DNA from: Haemaphysalis longicornis
Taxonomy: Eukaryota > Arthropoda > Arachnida > Ixodida > Ixodidae
Reading direction: 5' to 3'
Length of the DNA: 64,000 bases
NCBI GenBank assembly: GCA_013339765.2
Contig: CM023449.1
Location: 109,361,849 to 109,425,848 of the forward strand
Below the pieces are notes generated by a model, which worked only from the letters and a program-made list of their open reading frames with translations, ran no database searches and was not told the DNA's origin. Shown here piece by piece: positions 1 to 10,980 of this stretch (positions are counted from its first letter, which is position 1; each line of letters begins with the position of its first letter). The translations under genes and the position numbers were made by a program.

Positions 1-2069
1 GCTTGGTTAAAATTTTTGTGCCAACTAATTTACAACAATTATAAGTTCGACAAGTATAAATACGGATTTTTCGCCTCATACGCCACAAACGTGACTGCAT
101 CTTTTCTGAATATCTAGTAGTAACATCTCGTTCATGTATTCGTTTTTCCCCATTGCAACACGCCAGTGAAATCGGCTGGACTTGACGATAACGGAAATGG
201 AGTTGTTATATAGGTTAAGCTAGATTTATCAATACAGACAAGGCTGCCTATCGATTATTGCCTCTCACGTCAGTCGCTTCCCAATGGGAGCTGAAGGGAC
301 GCTTGATGCATGTCCGGCGGTATGTGCACCATTGGAATAAGCGGAGAAAATAGGCCTTCAGCAGAATCAAGAGATCTAGTTCGTTCTTGTACATACAATG
401 ATATCTGGGTAGTATGGATGCCATTAATATCAACACTCCTCAGTATGGGCGAAATATTCGGCGACCGGTTTTTCGGCATGAAAGGCAGACCTGTCAATAT
501 AAAAACCCTAAGTCCGCACTACAGACGGGTATTCTGGAGAAGAAAGGGATAAATACGGGCATTTTTGTCATGTTAGTATGGACACGGGTCCACAAAGATG
601 AAATCGAAAAAAATGGCTGGTGACCCCAGAGGCCCCAGCACGTACCAGGTATTTACTTTTGGCCGCAGCATACAAAGCCGAAGCGTACATTTATTTCGGA
701 ATGCTCTCCCTCCCATTACTATCGGATTAGATTGCAAATATTCTTGATAAGCAAGCTGCACAACAATTTAGGGAGGGACGACAGGGTGACACCCTTTCCC
801 CATGAAACAAGGTTTGCCAGCGCGGCATATTCCGGAAAGGGCAAGTCCCGATGCTCAGAACCAAATAGCATGACGATAATAGTTCCTGCCAATATTCGCT
901 GCTCATAAAAGGCAAGTCAGTTCACTTCTCTGCTCAGTTTAGCGAAGGCAATAGCCTGTGTTAGCGTTAACGAACCGAGCTTCCGCTCAGCTGAAAAAGA
1001 AAATATTCCAGTTAAAAGTGAAATACCTTCAGCAGATGTTCAAAACTGGAAAGGCTGAATTAAACAAAATTTGGCATGGATCTTGCGAAGCGGATGTTGC
1101 GCGCAATTTTTAAAGAACCCAGATATCCTCATTTGTTTGGTTTTTCGGGTAAGATTATTCCTTAATTTCTGTGTTTTTACCTTGATTGTTTAGTATGGAC
1201 GTCTGACATTATATACGACATTTCTGGGTAAGAGTGTCCTTTATAATACCAAGGCATGGCTGTAGTGAAATAGCGCTTAATGCAAGGACGAGGAGCATCT
1301 TCATGTGTCTCCTCATCTTCCGTCTTCGTCTTTAGCTCTCTTTCACTATAAACTAGGCGTCATACGGGCCAAAACACGGAAGCGTATTACCGCCACCTAG
1401 GGGAGGCATGACCAACAATGTAAATCTTTATATTTTTCGTGACGCTACGCCGCCCGGTGGACAGTACTCGGGCCAGAAGCACGCGGAAAGGCTACTAGTT
1501 AGTGAGGAAGGGCCTGAAAAATCAACATTAAAGTAGCTGTTCCGAAAAAATAAGCTGACGCGATAGCCACTGTGATGCAGGTGGCGTTGATACAAAGCTA
1601 ACTTTCATTGTCACGCGCATATCATGTTTCATATGTGCAACATTTTTACCTGTTTTATTCGTTTGTTCTTAGAGCGAAGCTGTATGTGCCTAACACCCCC
1701 TTTCCTGGTTTTCATTCCACTGAAGCCGCTGCCTTCGGCAATGCTTCTACGCACCGTGCATCCACCGATCCCTCTTTCGCGAGTTGCGCAATCGGGTGGT
1801 AACGGCGCGAGCATCGTTATCAGCTGTTGCACTTTAAAATTGCTATGGGACGGATGCTTATCGCTCGCTGGGAACAAGAAGAGCGGTATATTAAGGAGCG
1901 TCGACGCGCACTGAAGCGCGATTGGGCGCCAGAATAACGGAAAGCCCTTGCTACAGAATGAGCAGCTTCCGCAGTTGTCGCCTGAAGTTCCACGTTCTCG
2001 TTTAGCCGTGAATCTCTCGGGGATTAGAACTTCGGTGCTTGGCAGCTGACGATAGCCTGTAATTCTTGT
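1..2069. other. Non-coding stretch, nothing recognised
   Basis: No reading frame here carries a motif I recognise, and I see no tandem array, terminal repeats or tRNA-like boxes. Short open frames up to about 95 codons around 1620-1915 occur on both strands and look like chance. The boundary at 2069 is only where the minus-strand LINE to the right stops being recognisable. Confidence 0.5.
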
Positions 2070-2466
2070 TTACATTAACGGGCTTTCAACATTATCGCTG
2101 GAGGGCGTGGTAGGTGGGAGATGTAATGGGCGTCTAGGTGTTTGCGTAGGGTGTTGTCTGTGCTGAGGCTGAGGAAGCGAGGCGTCCAGGCGTATGATAA
2201 AGCCGGAGTGCGTGCCTATACATCTTCCGGAGGAGGGCAACACCGGTGTCGAGTTGGTTGGATTTAAGGTTAAGGTAGGGTGGGTAAAAGATACAGTTGA
2301 GTAGAACAGTGTGTATGAGACGGGGGCCGTCCTGTTCCGTGATGCCGTGGTGTTTGTGGCCATCCGCCTAATGAGGTGCGCAGTTTGGGTAATATAGTTG
2401 TTTACGTGTTCGAGGGAGGGTGCGGGTGATGTGTTGCGTGTGAGGGTGATTTTTCAGAGTATGAGT

Positions 2467-2483
2467 TGTGTGTGTGTGTGTGG
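2467..2483. repeat. (TG)n microsatellite
   Basis: A run of about eight TG dinucleotides inside the decayed 3' part of LINE copy A, followed by a G-rich stretch. It is simple sequence that probably arose after the element died. Confidence 0.85.
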
Positions 2484-2599
2484 AGGGAGGGGTAATAAGT
2501 CAGAGAGTAGAAAAAGTTTTATAGGGGGTTTGGAGAGGTTTTGTTGGGCGGGGGCGTAAAGGTGATGAGGGCATGTTTTTGTAGAGAGCGCTGGAGCGC

Positions 2600-3650
2600 T
2601 AAAGGTCCCATTTGGTATCGGACTTTGTTGAGGCCGTGTTGGACTGTTGGTTTATTGCGTTGGTCGTAGCCAGAGTAAACCCACAGGCAATTCCGGCTGC
2701 GTACAGTGTGCTGCGTAGTGTAGGTTTGATGAGTAGAGTGTAGGCAATTGGCATTAGGGCGAGGTTAAAGAGCGTGGGCGAGGGGACCGCTGCTTGCGAC
2801 GTTCAGCGTGTCTGGCATGTGGAAAAGGTCACACGTAACATAGCCCAAACAGGTGGTAGCAGTACGTTGTGTCAGAAAGTTATAGACATAGTGGTCGAAG
2901 CGTAGGGCTAGGTTTTCGGAAGACATCGCCTGAAGAATGCTTTGGTGAGAGTCCTTGTCAAATGCCTTTCGGTGGTCCAGTGAAAGTATTGCAGTGTTAC
3001 CTCGTTGCGGGGTGTGTTGGTTTAAATCATGTTGATTCTGTGTAAGGGCTTCTGGAGTGAATCGGTTGGGTAGAAAGCCGATCATAGTGAGGGGGTCGAT
3101 TTGTGTGTTTTCACGGTGTGCTTTAATACAATGTTACTGGACGCGTTTGAAGATCGGGCAAAATTTGTGTATGAAGGGAGTTTTCAAGGCTTAGGTGTGA
3201 GGGTGATGTTAGTGTTTCCAGGTGTAGCGAGAGGTGTAATTAAGCGAATGTTGGTTTGAGAGTTGCCCAAGGTAACGTGAGGCCGCTGCGTTCAAGTGTC
3301 CTCAGAGGGCGTTTGTGATGTTGTCATGTCCTGGCGCTGTGTTGCATTTCAGGGTTTGGATCGCCGCGTGAAGTTTTGCGAAAGTGATAAGGGCATTGAT
3401 CTGTGTGTGGGGCTTGCCAATGTATTGTGTCGGACAAACAGGGGGGTGGTGTTAGTGCTATGTAATGGAGCGGAGGGTGTCACATAGAGCGGTGGGCAAG
3501 AGTTGAGTGTCCTCTAAACTGTTATTGTTTTGTTGGTTAAATTGGGTGTTACTAGAGCGCAGAAGATGCGCCAAACACTGTAGTGGAGAGTTGGGCTGGC
3601 CTGAAGTTGCAAGTGCTCTTCCATTGGTTCCTAGAACACGTGAGTACATT
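2600..3650 (-). pseudogene. Reverse transcriptase remnant of LINE copy A
   Basis: On the minus strand a frame over 3085-2765 reads IGFLPN, then AILSLDHRKAFD, then FLTQRTATTCLGY. These match the conserved RT blocks of LINEs (the QxGFRP block and the A box with its catalytic aspartate in KAFD). Upstream in other frames are an LAHLLRSS linker near 3560 and an APGHDNIT block near 3320. Downstream, LFNLALMPIAYTL precedes a YAAG tetrapeptide near 2705 where active elements have YADD, so both C-box aspartates are gone. With the stops and frame changes the enzyme cannot be functional. The domain call is firm; exact ends are not. Confidence 0.8.
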
Positions 3651-3849
3651 CGTCTCGATGTTAGTACAAGGAAGTTTTAGTTTGGGGAGAAAGTTCTTTC
3701 GGTGTTTATGTTTCGGTCAGAACTCCTCTTTGTTGGTTTAGGCCTCCCAAAGGTTACGGAAGATGGTGTCTACTTATTTACTCAAGAAGTAGGGTTCATG
3801 GTTTTCGTTGCAAATACTTTAGCTGAGAGAAGGTGGGTGGTCCATTGTT

Positions 3850-4610
3850 CTAGGTGGGAGTCACTGGTGGTAGTTGTCGTTGTGGAGAGCCGAAGAAATC
3901 CCAATCTGTATATGTTGGTAGTGGTAGTGGGGATGTTGTGGAGATGCCCTTGTGGGTAAGAGATGTGCTTATAATGTAGTGATCGCTTCTAAGTGTGGCT
4001 TGTATCCTGTGGGTGTTATGGGTGAGTTGGCCGATGCTAAATGTGAAGTCGGGAGTGGTATCGCTCGGCGCTGTTGTCAATGCATGTCATGGAGGAAGGG
4101 TCGAGGTGGAGTGTGAGGTGCAAGGAGTGGGTAAGTTCAGAGAGTAGACGCCTTTTGCGAGTTGCGTGAGAGTAGCCCCAAACCACATTGGCGCGTTGAA
4201 TTCACCTAAAATCATGAGAGGGCCACGCATAAAGAAACAAAAAACTTGGGGAAAGATGTGTGTAATGGAGACGTGTTTGGATTTAAGAGGCTATAGATAT
4301 TGAGAACACGCAGGTTTTTAACACGGGATTTGGGTAAATGGGTATTAGTACGTGTAGGACTGCTCTGACGAAAGCTTGATTTTGGGTGGCAGTACTGTAG
4401 TGTACAAGGGTGAGATGCATTGTCTTTTAGCTTAGGTGAGTGCTACGTTTCTTGTACTGGTAGAAGGATAGCAGTGATTTGGGTATGGCTGCAATGGGGG
4501 CTGTAGGTTGGCTCTTGCAGTCCAAACACCACAGCGTTCCACTTCCAGATGTGTTGAGGTTTATAGGTCTGGGTCATTTTCGAAAAAAATTAGCAGTGGC
4601 TTATCTCTGC
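3850..4610 (-). pseudogene. AP-type endonuclease remnant of LINE copy A
   Basis: The minus strand shows the landmarks of a LINE endonuclease in order: a KWNAVVF segment near 4550, where family members have a W-N-x-x-G block; ILLPVQET near 4460, the Q-E-T block; a GEFNAP segment near 4200, equivalent to GDFNA; then DTTPDFTF, RSDHYIIST and TYTDWDFF near 4030-3870. SDH is the conserved active-site block near the end of the domain. Several frames are needed to follow it, so it is broken. The domain would nick target DNA to prime reverse transcription. Confidence 0.75.
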
Positions 4611-4646
4611 ATTGCCAGGATATACGTAGCGTTAGCTAACGTTCAG

Positions 4647-4735
4647 CAATCCTATCCAGCCTAATACATTCCAGTCCAGTGCAGTCCAATTCAGTCTAAT
4701 CCAGTCCAGTCCAGTCCTGTCCACTCACTGCTCCT
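4647..4735 (+). repeat. Pentanucleotide array, CCAGT-type units
   Basis: Degenerate tandem 5-mers of the form CCAGT, with CCAAT and TCAGT variants. It sits between the endonuclease start and the ORF1 end of LINE copy A, about 140 bases from a second array of related 5-mers at 4874-4987. Confidence 0.85.
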
Positions 4736-4873
4736 CGCGCATTCTTAGCGCGGCTCTTCACGAGCCATGCGAAACGCCTATCAAGCGGCTCAGGTGCAGC
4801 GTCAGACTTGGCTACTGCGCAATTGAGGCGCACACCTGGGACCACGCCGGCGCCAGTGCGTCTGCCGGGGCTA

Positions 4874-4987
4874 TGACGCAACACAATCCAACACAATCCC
4901 CTTTAATCCAATTCAAATCCAATCCAATCCAAGCCAAACCAAGCCAAACCAAGCCAAGCCAAGCTAAGCCAGGCCACTCCAATTCAA
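4874..4987 (+). repeat. Pentanucleotide array, CCAAT/CCAAG-type units
   Basis: Tandem 5-mers that drift from CCAAT in the left half to CCAAG in the right half. The segments following the two arrays (about 4735-4800 and 4985-5045) look related to each other (ctcgc, a central ttca/g, then gcgaaac), so array plus flank may be one larger duplicated unit. It probably inserted into or expanded within LINE copy A. Confidence 0.8.
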
Positions 4988-5255
4988 TGTCCCTCGCTCT
5001 TGCGCAGACCGGCCTTCATGGCACACGCGAAACTGCTCAACCTTGGCCAGTGTAGCTTACGCTACAATTGGAGGTAGGCTACAACATGTGAGCTTTGGTT
5101 GTGTTATGTGTATTGTTGTTGAGACTTGACTGGGCTGTTGTAGTTCCTGAGTGGCTCCCCTCGTGCGATTTATTGCTACCGAACGGGGTATCCTCACATT
5201 GTTAACTCACACGTTGTTAAGAAATATCCTGGTGCGAGTACATCGTATGAGGCTC

Positions 5256-5760
5256 TCATACCAGCTTAACAGCAGGACGGCCACAGAGGGGGCTGAGTGG
5301 TCGCAGTTTCTTGTGGTAGCAGCACTGGTCTACTGTGTGTGGGTAAGCGCAGTACTCACAGCATGGGATGCGGTTGCGGGCGTGCATTTGCATGTTGCCA
5401 ATGCAGAGCAATGTTTGCATGTGGGGATGTTGTGGTGTTTGAAAAAAGTGCGCACTAAACCTAACCAATGGTGAAGTTTGTCAGCTGTTTGAGCTGTCTT
5501 ATAGGGTGATGCAGGTGGCTATTCTGATGATTCGTGTTCCTTTTTTGTGTAGTCCTAGGTGATGTTGATATCCTGAGGTGTTCTTTGAATGGGAGTGTTC
5601 TGTGTGAGATTTGAGTTGGTGATGTGGGCTACCGGGAGCCCCACTTGAACGCTAAGATTTGAAACATCGCTGTCTTGTGGGTACGATGTGCGTACTGTAG
5701 ACTTGAGCCCGCGGGTCTTGATTGATGGACTGTCTTAGGCGTGTAATTCCCACCTTGGTT
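5256..5760 (-). pseudogene. ORF1 (Gag-like, zinc-knuckle) remnant of LINE copy A
   Basis: A minus-strand frame over 5468-5256 carries spaced cysteines and histidines in the pattern of the tandem CCHC knuckles of I-type ORF1: a first knuckle with the H of QMHARN, then PCCEYCAYPHTVDQC as a second. The product would be an RNA-binding protein packaging the element's own transcript. Sequence upstream (about 5760-5480) is likely more of ORF1 but has stops. The knuckle spacing is seen; the ORF1 identity follows from it and from its place upstream of the endonuclease. Confidence 0.6.
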
Positions 5761-5805
5761 GAGAACGAACCCATCGCCATGCTCTTCGTAACATTAGGGC
5801 GTGCG

Positions 5806-6150
5806 TCAATTAGCGCTAGTTGACTTCGGATTGATGTTTAGGGTCAGAAGCTTCGCTATGGTGCTTGTGCTTGTATCTCCATGGTTTGTGATGTTGATAG
5901 CCAGTGCTGTCGTTGATCTGGGATGTGTGCTTGTTTTGTGATAGTGGATGATGTTTGAGTTTGTTTGCGTAGGTGTTCGGAGGGGCGGGGTTATTTGTGT
6001 AAGGTTGGATTGGTGACGGTACAAGGGATTCGGAACGTGAAGGTTGGAAAAGATGAATGGTTTAGTAACGTGGTGGGTGCTCAAAGGCCAAGAGGTTGGA
6101 AGGATTTGTTTGGGAGGCAGGGAAGTGAGTCGGAAAGCGGACGGGTTGGA
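5806..6150. other. Junction zone between the two head-to-head LINE copies
   Basis: A minus-strand frame runs open for about 134 codons across 6210-5806 but shows no block I can name. It may be the 5' end of ORF1 of copy A or leader of either copy. The strands are opposite on its two sides, so the copies meet 5' end to 5' end here. Confidence 0.35.
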
Positions 6151-6529
6151 GTGCGTGGTAGGTGACTTCAACGGCACCCATGGCGGTGGGACTACTCGCG
6201 CACGACCCACAAATGTCGTCTACTCTCCGAACGTACCCGCTCCCTGCACCTCATTCTCTCCAGCGATCCTTTCTCTCCCACGCGAATCTGCAGTGCCCAG
6301 CGCGACACCACTCCCGACCTCACCTTCACCACTGAACAACTTACCCATCGCAGTCCCAGGACACTAAACACACTTAGCAGCGGTCACTGTATTATAAGCA
6401 CATCTCTTAGCCTCACGCGAATTTCCAAAACACTGTTCCCACCAACATATACAGATTGGGATCTCTTGCATTCAGAGTGATCCCTCCTGCCATTTGCCAT
6501 CCTCACTACCAACACAACCAGGGTGGATG

Positions 6530-7122
6530 AGCCAGCCGTTGCCCTTGCGCCCACCCGTGAATTCCCCTTTCTGACTCTCAGCAGGCCATCCGAAATTTTA
6601 TTCGTGGCAACATTATTCACATGGCGTTGTGAAGTCTCTCAAAAACTTCTTCATCCGACATCGTGACTTTAATTTGGACACCAGCGCACACAGGCGTATG
6701 CGTTCATGAAATGTTGTATGTACGTGCTCGCAAACGTTTTAACCGAATCACCATTTTTACTACGCCTACAGGCGATGCCCCTGGAGGCAAGCCAACCTCC
6801 CCCCTGAGGTATGCTGCTCTGCACTACCGGCTCCTTTACCTGCTACACACAGCCCAGCGCCCAAACCTCCCCCGAGAGGCAGGTCACATGCTGCTCATCC
6901 TACAACACACAGTTTCCCACACCGAAGACAATTGACGCGCACAAATTCACACCTCTTTACCACCCCTACCTGTCCAGAGTGAGGGGCGCGCGACGCTCAC
7001 TACCATTCCCTCTGCGAATGCCCCGCAGAAACAACACCCCTCCGGTCTCTCCCCGCACTTCTGGGGCCAGACGTTGCGCGACCCGGGGGAGTACAGCCAA
7101 ATCCTGAAGGCGCACGCTTGTT
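6530..7122 (+). pseudogene. RNase H and C-terminal region of LINE copy B
   Basis: The frame near 6575-6625 reads DSQQAIRNF, the block holding the second-half aspartate of LINE RNase H. Near 6668 LIWTPAHTGV is the conserved block before the last catalytic residue; active enzymes have GNE after it, here lost to a frame change. The tail after it (about 6770-6940), with LHYRLLYLL and a PREA segment, is the usual region after RNase H in this LINE group. RNase H removes the RNA template during second-strand synthesis. Stops and shifts mark it as a pseudogene. Confidence 0.75.
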
Positions 7123-7123
7123 A

Positions 7124-7129
7124 AATAAA
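7124..7129 (+). terminator. AATAAA polyadenylation signal of LINE copy B
   Basis: AATAAA directly overlapping the end of the ORF2 stop region, where an element's transcript would be cleaved. Confidence 0.5.
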
Positions 7130-7215
7130 ATGTTATTTTATGCACGCAACATTGCCAACCTGTTTTGGTGAGGAACGAGAGTAGCAGCATTGTAAATAAA
7201 GAAATAAAGATATAT

Positions 7216-8644
7216 AACAAACTCCATCCCTCTCACGTCTCGAAAGTCCTGCCTCAGGTTACGGTTCTTGTAGCATCAGTTGTTTATAACGGAATGAAGA
7301 TGGTGCGCTCGCCGACATGGCCTGACCGGGAAGGTCGATGGCGGACACATTGGCGACGATTGGCAAGTGGCCTAGCAGAAACTATAACACAATACATGTT
7401 CATTATTATAGCGTGTGTGGTGCTTGCATGGAATTGTGACAGGCTTTGAGTATACCGTGACGGTCAGGCCCATGGCCCGGTCCGAAATAATAGTCCTTGC
7501 CGCCACAGATCAAGGTGACTTAGCTTGACGTACCACCGCCTTAGAACAGTGATGCCCGCCAGTGCAGCTACGCGCCGGCCGTCCAGGCGGGGACGTAGCG
7601 GCATAGGCGTGTGTTTTGTACATGGAGGATGACGTCACGGATGGTCTCGACGGATCGTCGGCTGAGGACGTGTGCACGTCCTTTGAACATCGGGGCTGGA
7701 GAGAGCCGACGCATACCAAGCACCTGTAGGAGAACGCTACAGAAGACTGGACGGGGCAGTGCTCGAGGGCTGGAATTAGGACATACCCAGCACCCCCCCC
7801 CCGCAAAGATAATGCATTGCAACAGATCTAATAATACGAATCATGGGAGATGGTGGAAGAATACATTAACATGACGACGGTAATGCCCCTGCGCCAGCTT
7901 GCCGCCGTACGCACCCTTGTTTTCTCCGGAAATGGGTGTGCGTGGTTGTGTGTTCTACTGCCAAATACATCTTCTAGTGAAACTATATTACGTGGGATAA
8001 ATTGCAGCAATGCTGCCACAGGAACGACTTTGAAGAATTCACTCCAGATTAGTTCCAAAGCATAATGCTATGAGTAAAAAGGCTGATGCGCAGTTCTACA
8101 GGAGATTAGCCAGTTCATTCCGACACAATCGGGCTTGGTGTAGTAGCGCGCATTCATATTGCTGGCCGACAATGGCCATGTGCTACCCCACTACCCAGAC
8201 CTAAAAAACATCGCACAGAACGCCACTGCAGGGTTTTGCTACGAATAGTTAACATCGTGTGCGAACACTCACCGCATCACCAAAACGTTCAGCGATGTAG
8301 GTTCTGGCTACGTTGCTACTGACAACGAAGCGGGGAAATACAAGGTCGCCTCTCACACCAGCGCAGGGAACCATGACTGCACAAAGTTAATCGGCTGTCA
8401 GTCACCTTTGTCTGACCACCCTGCCAAAAGTGGTTATTTGATATCGTCACGATATGAAAAATATGAGCAAATATCCATGTTCCCCATGCTCATCTACCAC
8501 CGACGACGACGAATATGTCAGCAGCCCGCAGCCTGGCTAGAGCTTCATGGCTAGTTGTAATTAGGTCCATAGCCGACACCTTGAGCATACAACGCTAACC
8601 ACCACCCATCGTTCCGGTAACCTGTCCGGCAGGCACCGTAAGAA
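7216..8644. other. Non-coding stretch, nothing recognised
   Basis: No family motif seen on either strand. A minus-strand frame of about 98 codons at 7806-7510 and another at 7822-7568 overlap in different frames and match nothing I know. A C run lies at 7793-7802. Confidence 0.45.
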
Positions 8645-10296
8645 TTAAAGGGACACTGAAGTGATATGTAAACATTGCGGGATTACTTGCGCAAATTGTA
8701 GTCCGGAGTCCCCAGGCCATGTTTCGACCACTCTGGGTGTGTTTACCGCGATTATATTTAGTAGAAAAATTAATTCAAAATGCTCCTCCTTCTCTCTTAC
8801 GCTCGCCCATTTTCTGCGGCGTTTTCGTGTGACGTCACGAGGAGCCGAGCTCACAATTGGCTGCGCTACTGCACGGCTCCCCGGCCTTCAGACAGAGTCA
8901 GTCGGCCCAGCGTTTCGTCCCCTGGCCGCCGGCGGCTCGTCGCAATTCGTTCGCTCAGTTGAAATGAAGCCAGGACACGTTTGTGAATGGAAGAATCTGC
9001 CTTTCTTTACTTGGTTAGTTTGTACACTGTATCTAGCTCCAAGTCAAGGTCGCTTCACACAAGCGCTGCACAAGCGCACATGCGACGCTTCGCTGACTGG
9101 TACGCCAGTAGGAAAATATAAGGCCTCTTGAAGGCGGGAGAAGAGTCAGCGAAGTCAATACTGGTACTAAGGAAATAAAATCAACTGATATTCTTACCGT
9201 ACAGCGTAAAACTATGGTGCGGGAAGCACTTCTTTGCGCTGGGCGAACAAGCACAGCGGTCAGCAGCACGACTGCGCATCTGCGAACGCTTTTCCGTCTA
9301 CGAAATGCAATTGCTAGACGTGAGCTATTGTGGAAACTCGGGGGACGCTTACTGCACGAGCGCAATACAACAAATAGTCACCTTAGCTACTTGAAATGCC
9401 AAAACTATATAAAAGTCTAAACTGGTTGTACAATATATACCTTATATTACCAAAGCCGGCGGAGCGTGCTCCGTTGCAGAGTGTTCTGGGGCGCTAGGTA
9501 TGTTACGTAAGTGTTTTGGAAGTCACGAGTTCGAATCCCCACGGGTACGTGCTTTTTTTTTCGTAAGTTAACTTTTTCGTTTTCCGCCAATGTTTTGTAT
9601 ACCTATATGTTACCCTTTTTTTGAGCCGCAACGTTCATGGCTCCCCGAACTCGTTCACAAAACGCGCGTAGGCTGGCACTGGCGCGCTAGCAAGTTCTCG
9701 TTGGCGTGCTGTTGCCATAAGCACCGACTGCTTGCAGGCAATGGGCACAGGCCAGAATGAACAGACCCTTGGCCTGGTGCGAACACGCTTTTTACGATAC
9801 AGGCATGAGGGAGGCAAGCTCCAAATATGGGGGAAAGGCGCATGACATTTGGGCGTCTGCGGGTACGCGGAGGGCGTTCATGCACTGCGTAGGCCTCGGC
9901 TAGTGAATGTTACGATTCCAAGCCGTCCTAGGAGGCTTATCTTTATGCATTTTTACAGCTGACAACATGGCAGAAGCGCGGTACGATGGTTACTGAGTTA
10001 TTGTAAATGCCCATCCAACAACGCCACCAGTTGTGTTTTACAGAACCGAAACTGAAACTTACTTGGTTGCTCACCTTGGGCATCGTCCAATCACGGTGCC
10101 CGCTCCTCCCAATGTCACAGCTTTAGTTGGTGCGGCCGCCGCAAACCGCGCATGGTAGTTTTTCTTCTTTCGCGCTTTGTAAAATAATTACCCATTTGTC
10201 AACCGGATAAACGATGAAAAGTGTGCTAATTTGAGCCAGTCTACGCAGTACAAGCAAAAACGGGAGCTTGACAAATTCACTTCAGTGTCCCTTTAA
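8645..10296. mobile_element. TTAA-flanked non-autonomous DNA element with 16-bp inverted repeats
   Basis: The left end is TTAA then AGGGACACTGAAGTGA (8645-8664); the right end is its exact reverse complement followed by TTAA (10277-10296). TTAA target duplication is the signature of piggyBac-type transposition. The 1.65-kb interior has no transposase I can recognise, so it would depend on an enzyme from elsewhere. The inverted repeat and the TTAA are seen; the superfamily is inference and other TTAA-targeting families are possible. The interior holds a tRNA-like segment at about 9480-9561. Confidence 0.75.
9480..9561 (+). repeat. tRNA-like relic (B box plus T run)
   Basis: A B-box-like GAGTTCGAATCC at 9527-9538 is followed 14 bases later by nine T residues (9553-9561), as in a pol III terminator. 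A weak A-box-like TGGGGCGCTAGG lies about 40 bases upstream. The T-arm stem does not pair well, so it is not a functional tRNA; it is more likely a SINE head or a decayed tRNA inside the TTAA element. Confidence 0.4.
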
Positions 10297-10644
10297 ATAG
10301 GGGCCATATTCAAGATCAGTAAACTCCCAGTAGAAGTACAAATGTTTCGCAAAGTTTTTAGGCTGTGAGACTCCCACCAGCCATTAGTATGCATTATTGT
10401 CTCCCCCTTTTGTTGCGATTCCGGCGTCTTCCAGTTTTCTCCAGCTCCTTGAACTGCATTGCCGCCTTAAAGACCGCCATTTCGTTCTCCATTTGGAATG
10501 TCACTTTGCTTTTGTAGGCACAATGGGGAGACCCCGCATTCTCTGAACTCGGGCTTTGCTGGTCACCCACCTTCAACACTTTGGTGGGAGGGACGGAGGA
10601 AGGGAGAGTAAGGCAGGAGCGTCAACCTTGTTAAGCGTAGCTTG
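10297..10644. other. Short gap between the TTAA element and the LTR element
   Basis: No motif recognised. A small minus-strand frame (about 61 codons, 10579-10394) has no known domain. Confidence 0.4.
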
Positions 10645-10972
10645 CTACTCTCATGCGAGGAAAGCGCAACGACATATAGGAAGCGCCGTTAAAAGAGCAC
10701 GAAGAAAGAAAATACGAAGGAGACAACGAGATGCCCTGCCAAGTTCACTGACATCTGCTACAGCGTCGAGCGCTCGCGACCAAAGCACGAGCTCGCGCCG
10801 GCCACCGGCGAATGAGAAGCTTCCAGCGGCAGCGGCCGGCGACAGGGAAGAGAGTCCGAAAAAGAACATCGACAGAGAACAAAGACTGTGAAATGTGGAG
10901 CGTGACCAGGATGCGTGGCGGTCGGGCGACCGGACCCGTGCCGTGCCTCAAGAGGTCCTCCACAGGCGCAAC

Positions 10973-10980
10973 TTCGAAGG
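10973..10980 (+). other. Left 8-bp target duplication of the hAT element
   Basis: TTCGAAGG here against CTCTAAGG at 14190-14197 on the other side: six of eight positions agree. The uninterrupted right LTR has CTTTAAGG at the same point, so the pair descends from one site. Eight bases is the hAT rule. Confidence 0.8.

Larger units (their letters stand above)
2070..5805 (-). mobile_element. I-clade-like non-LTR retrotransposon, copy A, degenerate
   Basis: A minus-strand LINE reading from about 5805 down to about 2070. The order is that of I-type elements: an ORF1 with zinc-knuckle cysteines (about 5256-5760), then an AP-type endonuclease (about 4610-3850), then a reverse transcriptase (about 3650-2600), then a decayed C-terminal region. 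Frames change several times and stops interrupt every domain, so it is dead. The same endonuclease stretch, with the words DTTPD and TYTDWD, recurs on the plus strand at 6290-6465 in copy B, so both belong to one family. Both ends are approximate. Clade is inferred from domain order and RNase H in the sister copy. Confidence 0.75.
6150..7215 (+). mobile_element. I-clade-like LINE, copy B, internally deleted
   Basis: Plus-strand relative of copy A. The end of the endonuclease (about 6159-6470: VVGDFN, then DTTPDLTF and TYTDWD in shifted frames) is followed almost at once by RNase H (about 6530-6770) and the C-terminal tail. The whole RT is missing, about 2 kb in a complete element. A frame ending at 7122 reads FWGQTLRDPGEYSQ before its stop, a plausible natural ORF2 end. 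An AATAAA lies at 7124-7129 and A/T-rich AAATAAAG repeats to about 7215 may be the tail. Confidence 0.75.

Noticed and set aside
9480..9561. Functional tRNA gene
   Set aside because: B box and T run are present, but acceptor and T-arm stems do not pair, so it is listed only as a tRNA-like relic.
10556..10891. Plus-strand 111-codon frame, arginine/serine-rich
   Set aside because: It lies mainly in the left LTR; the matching part of the right LTR (15804-16050) is not open in the same frame.
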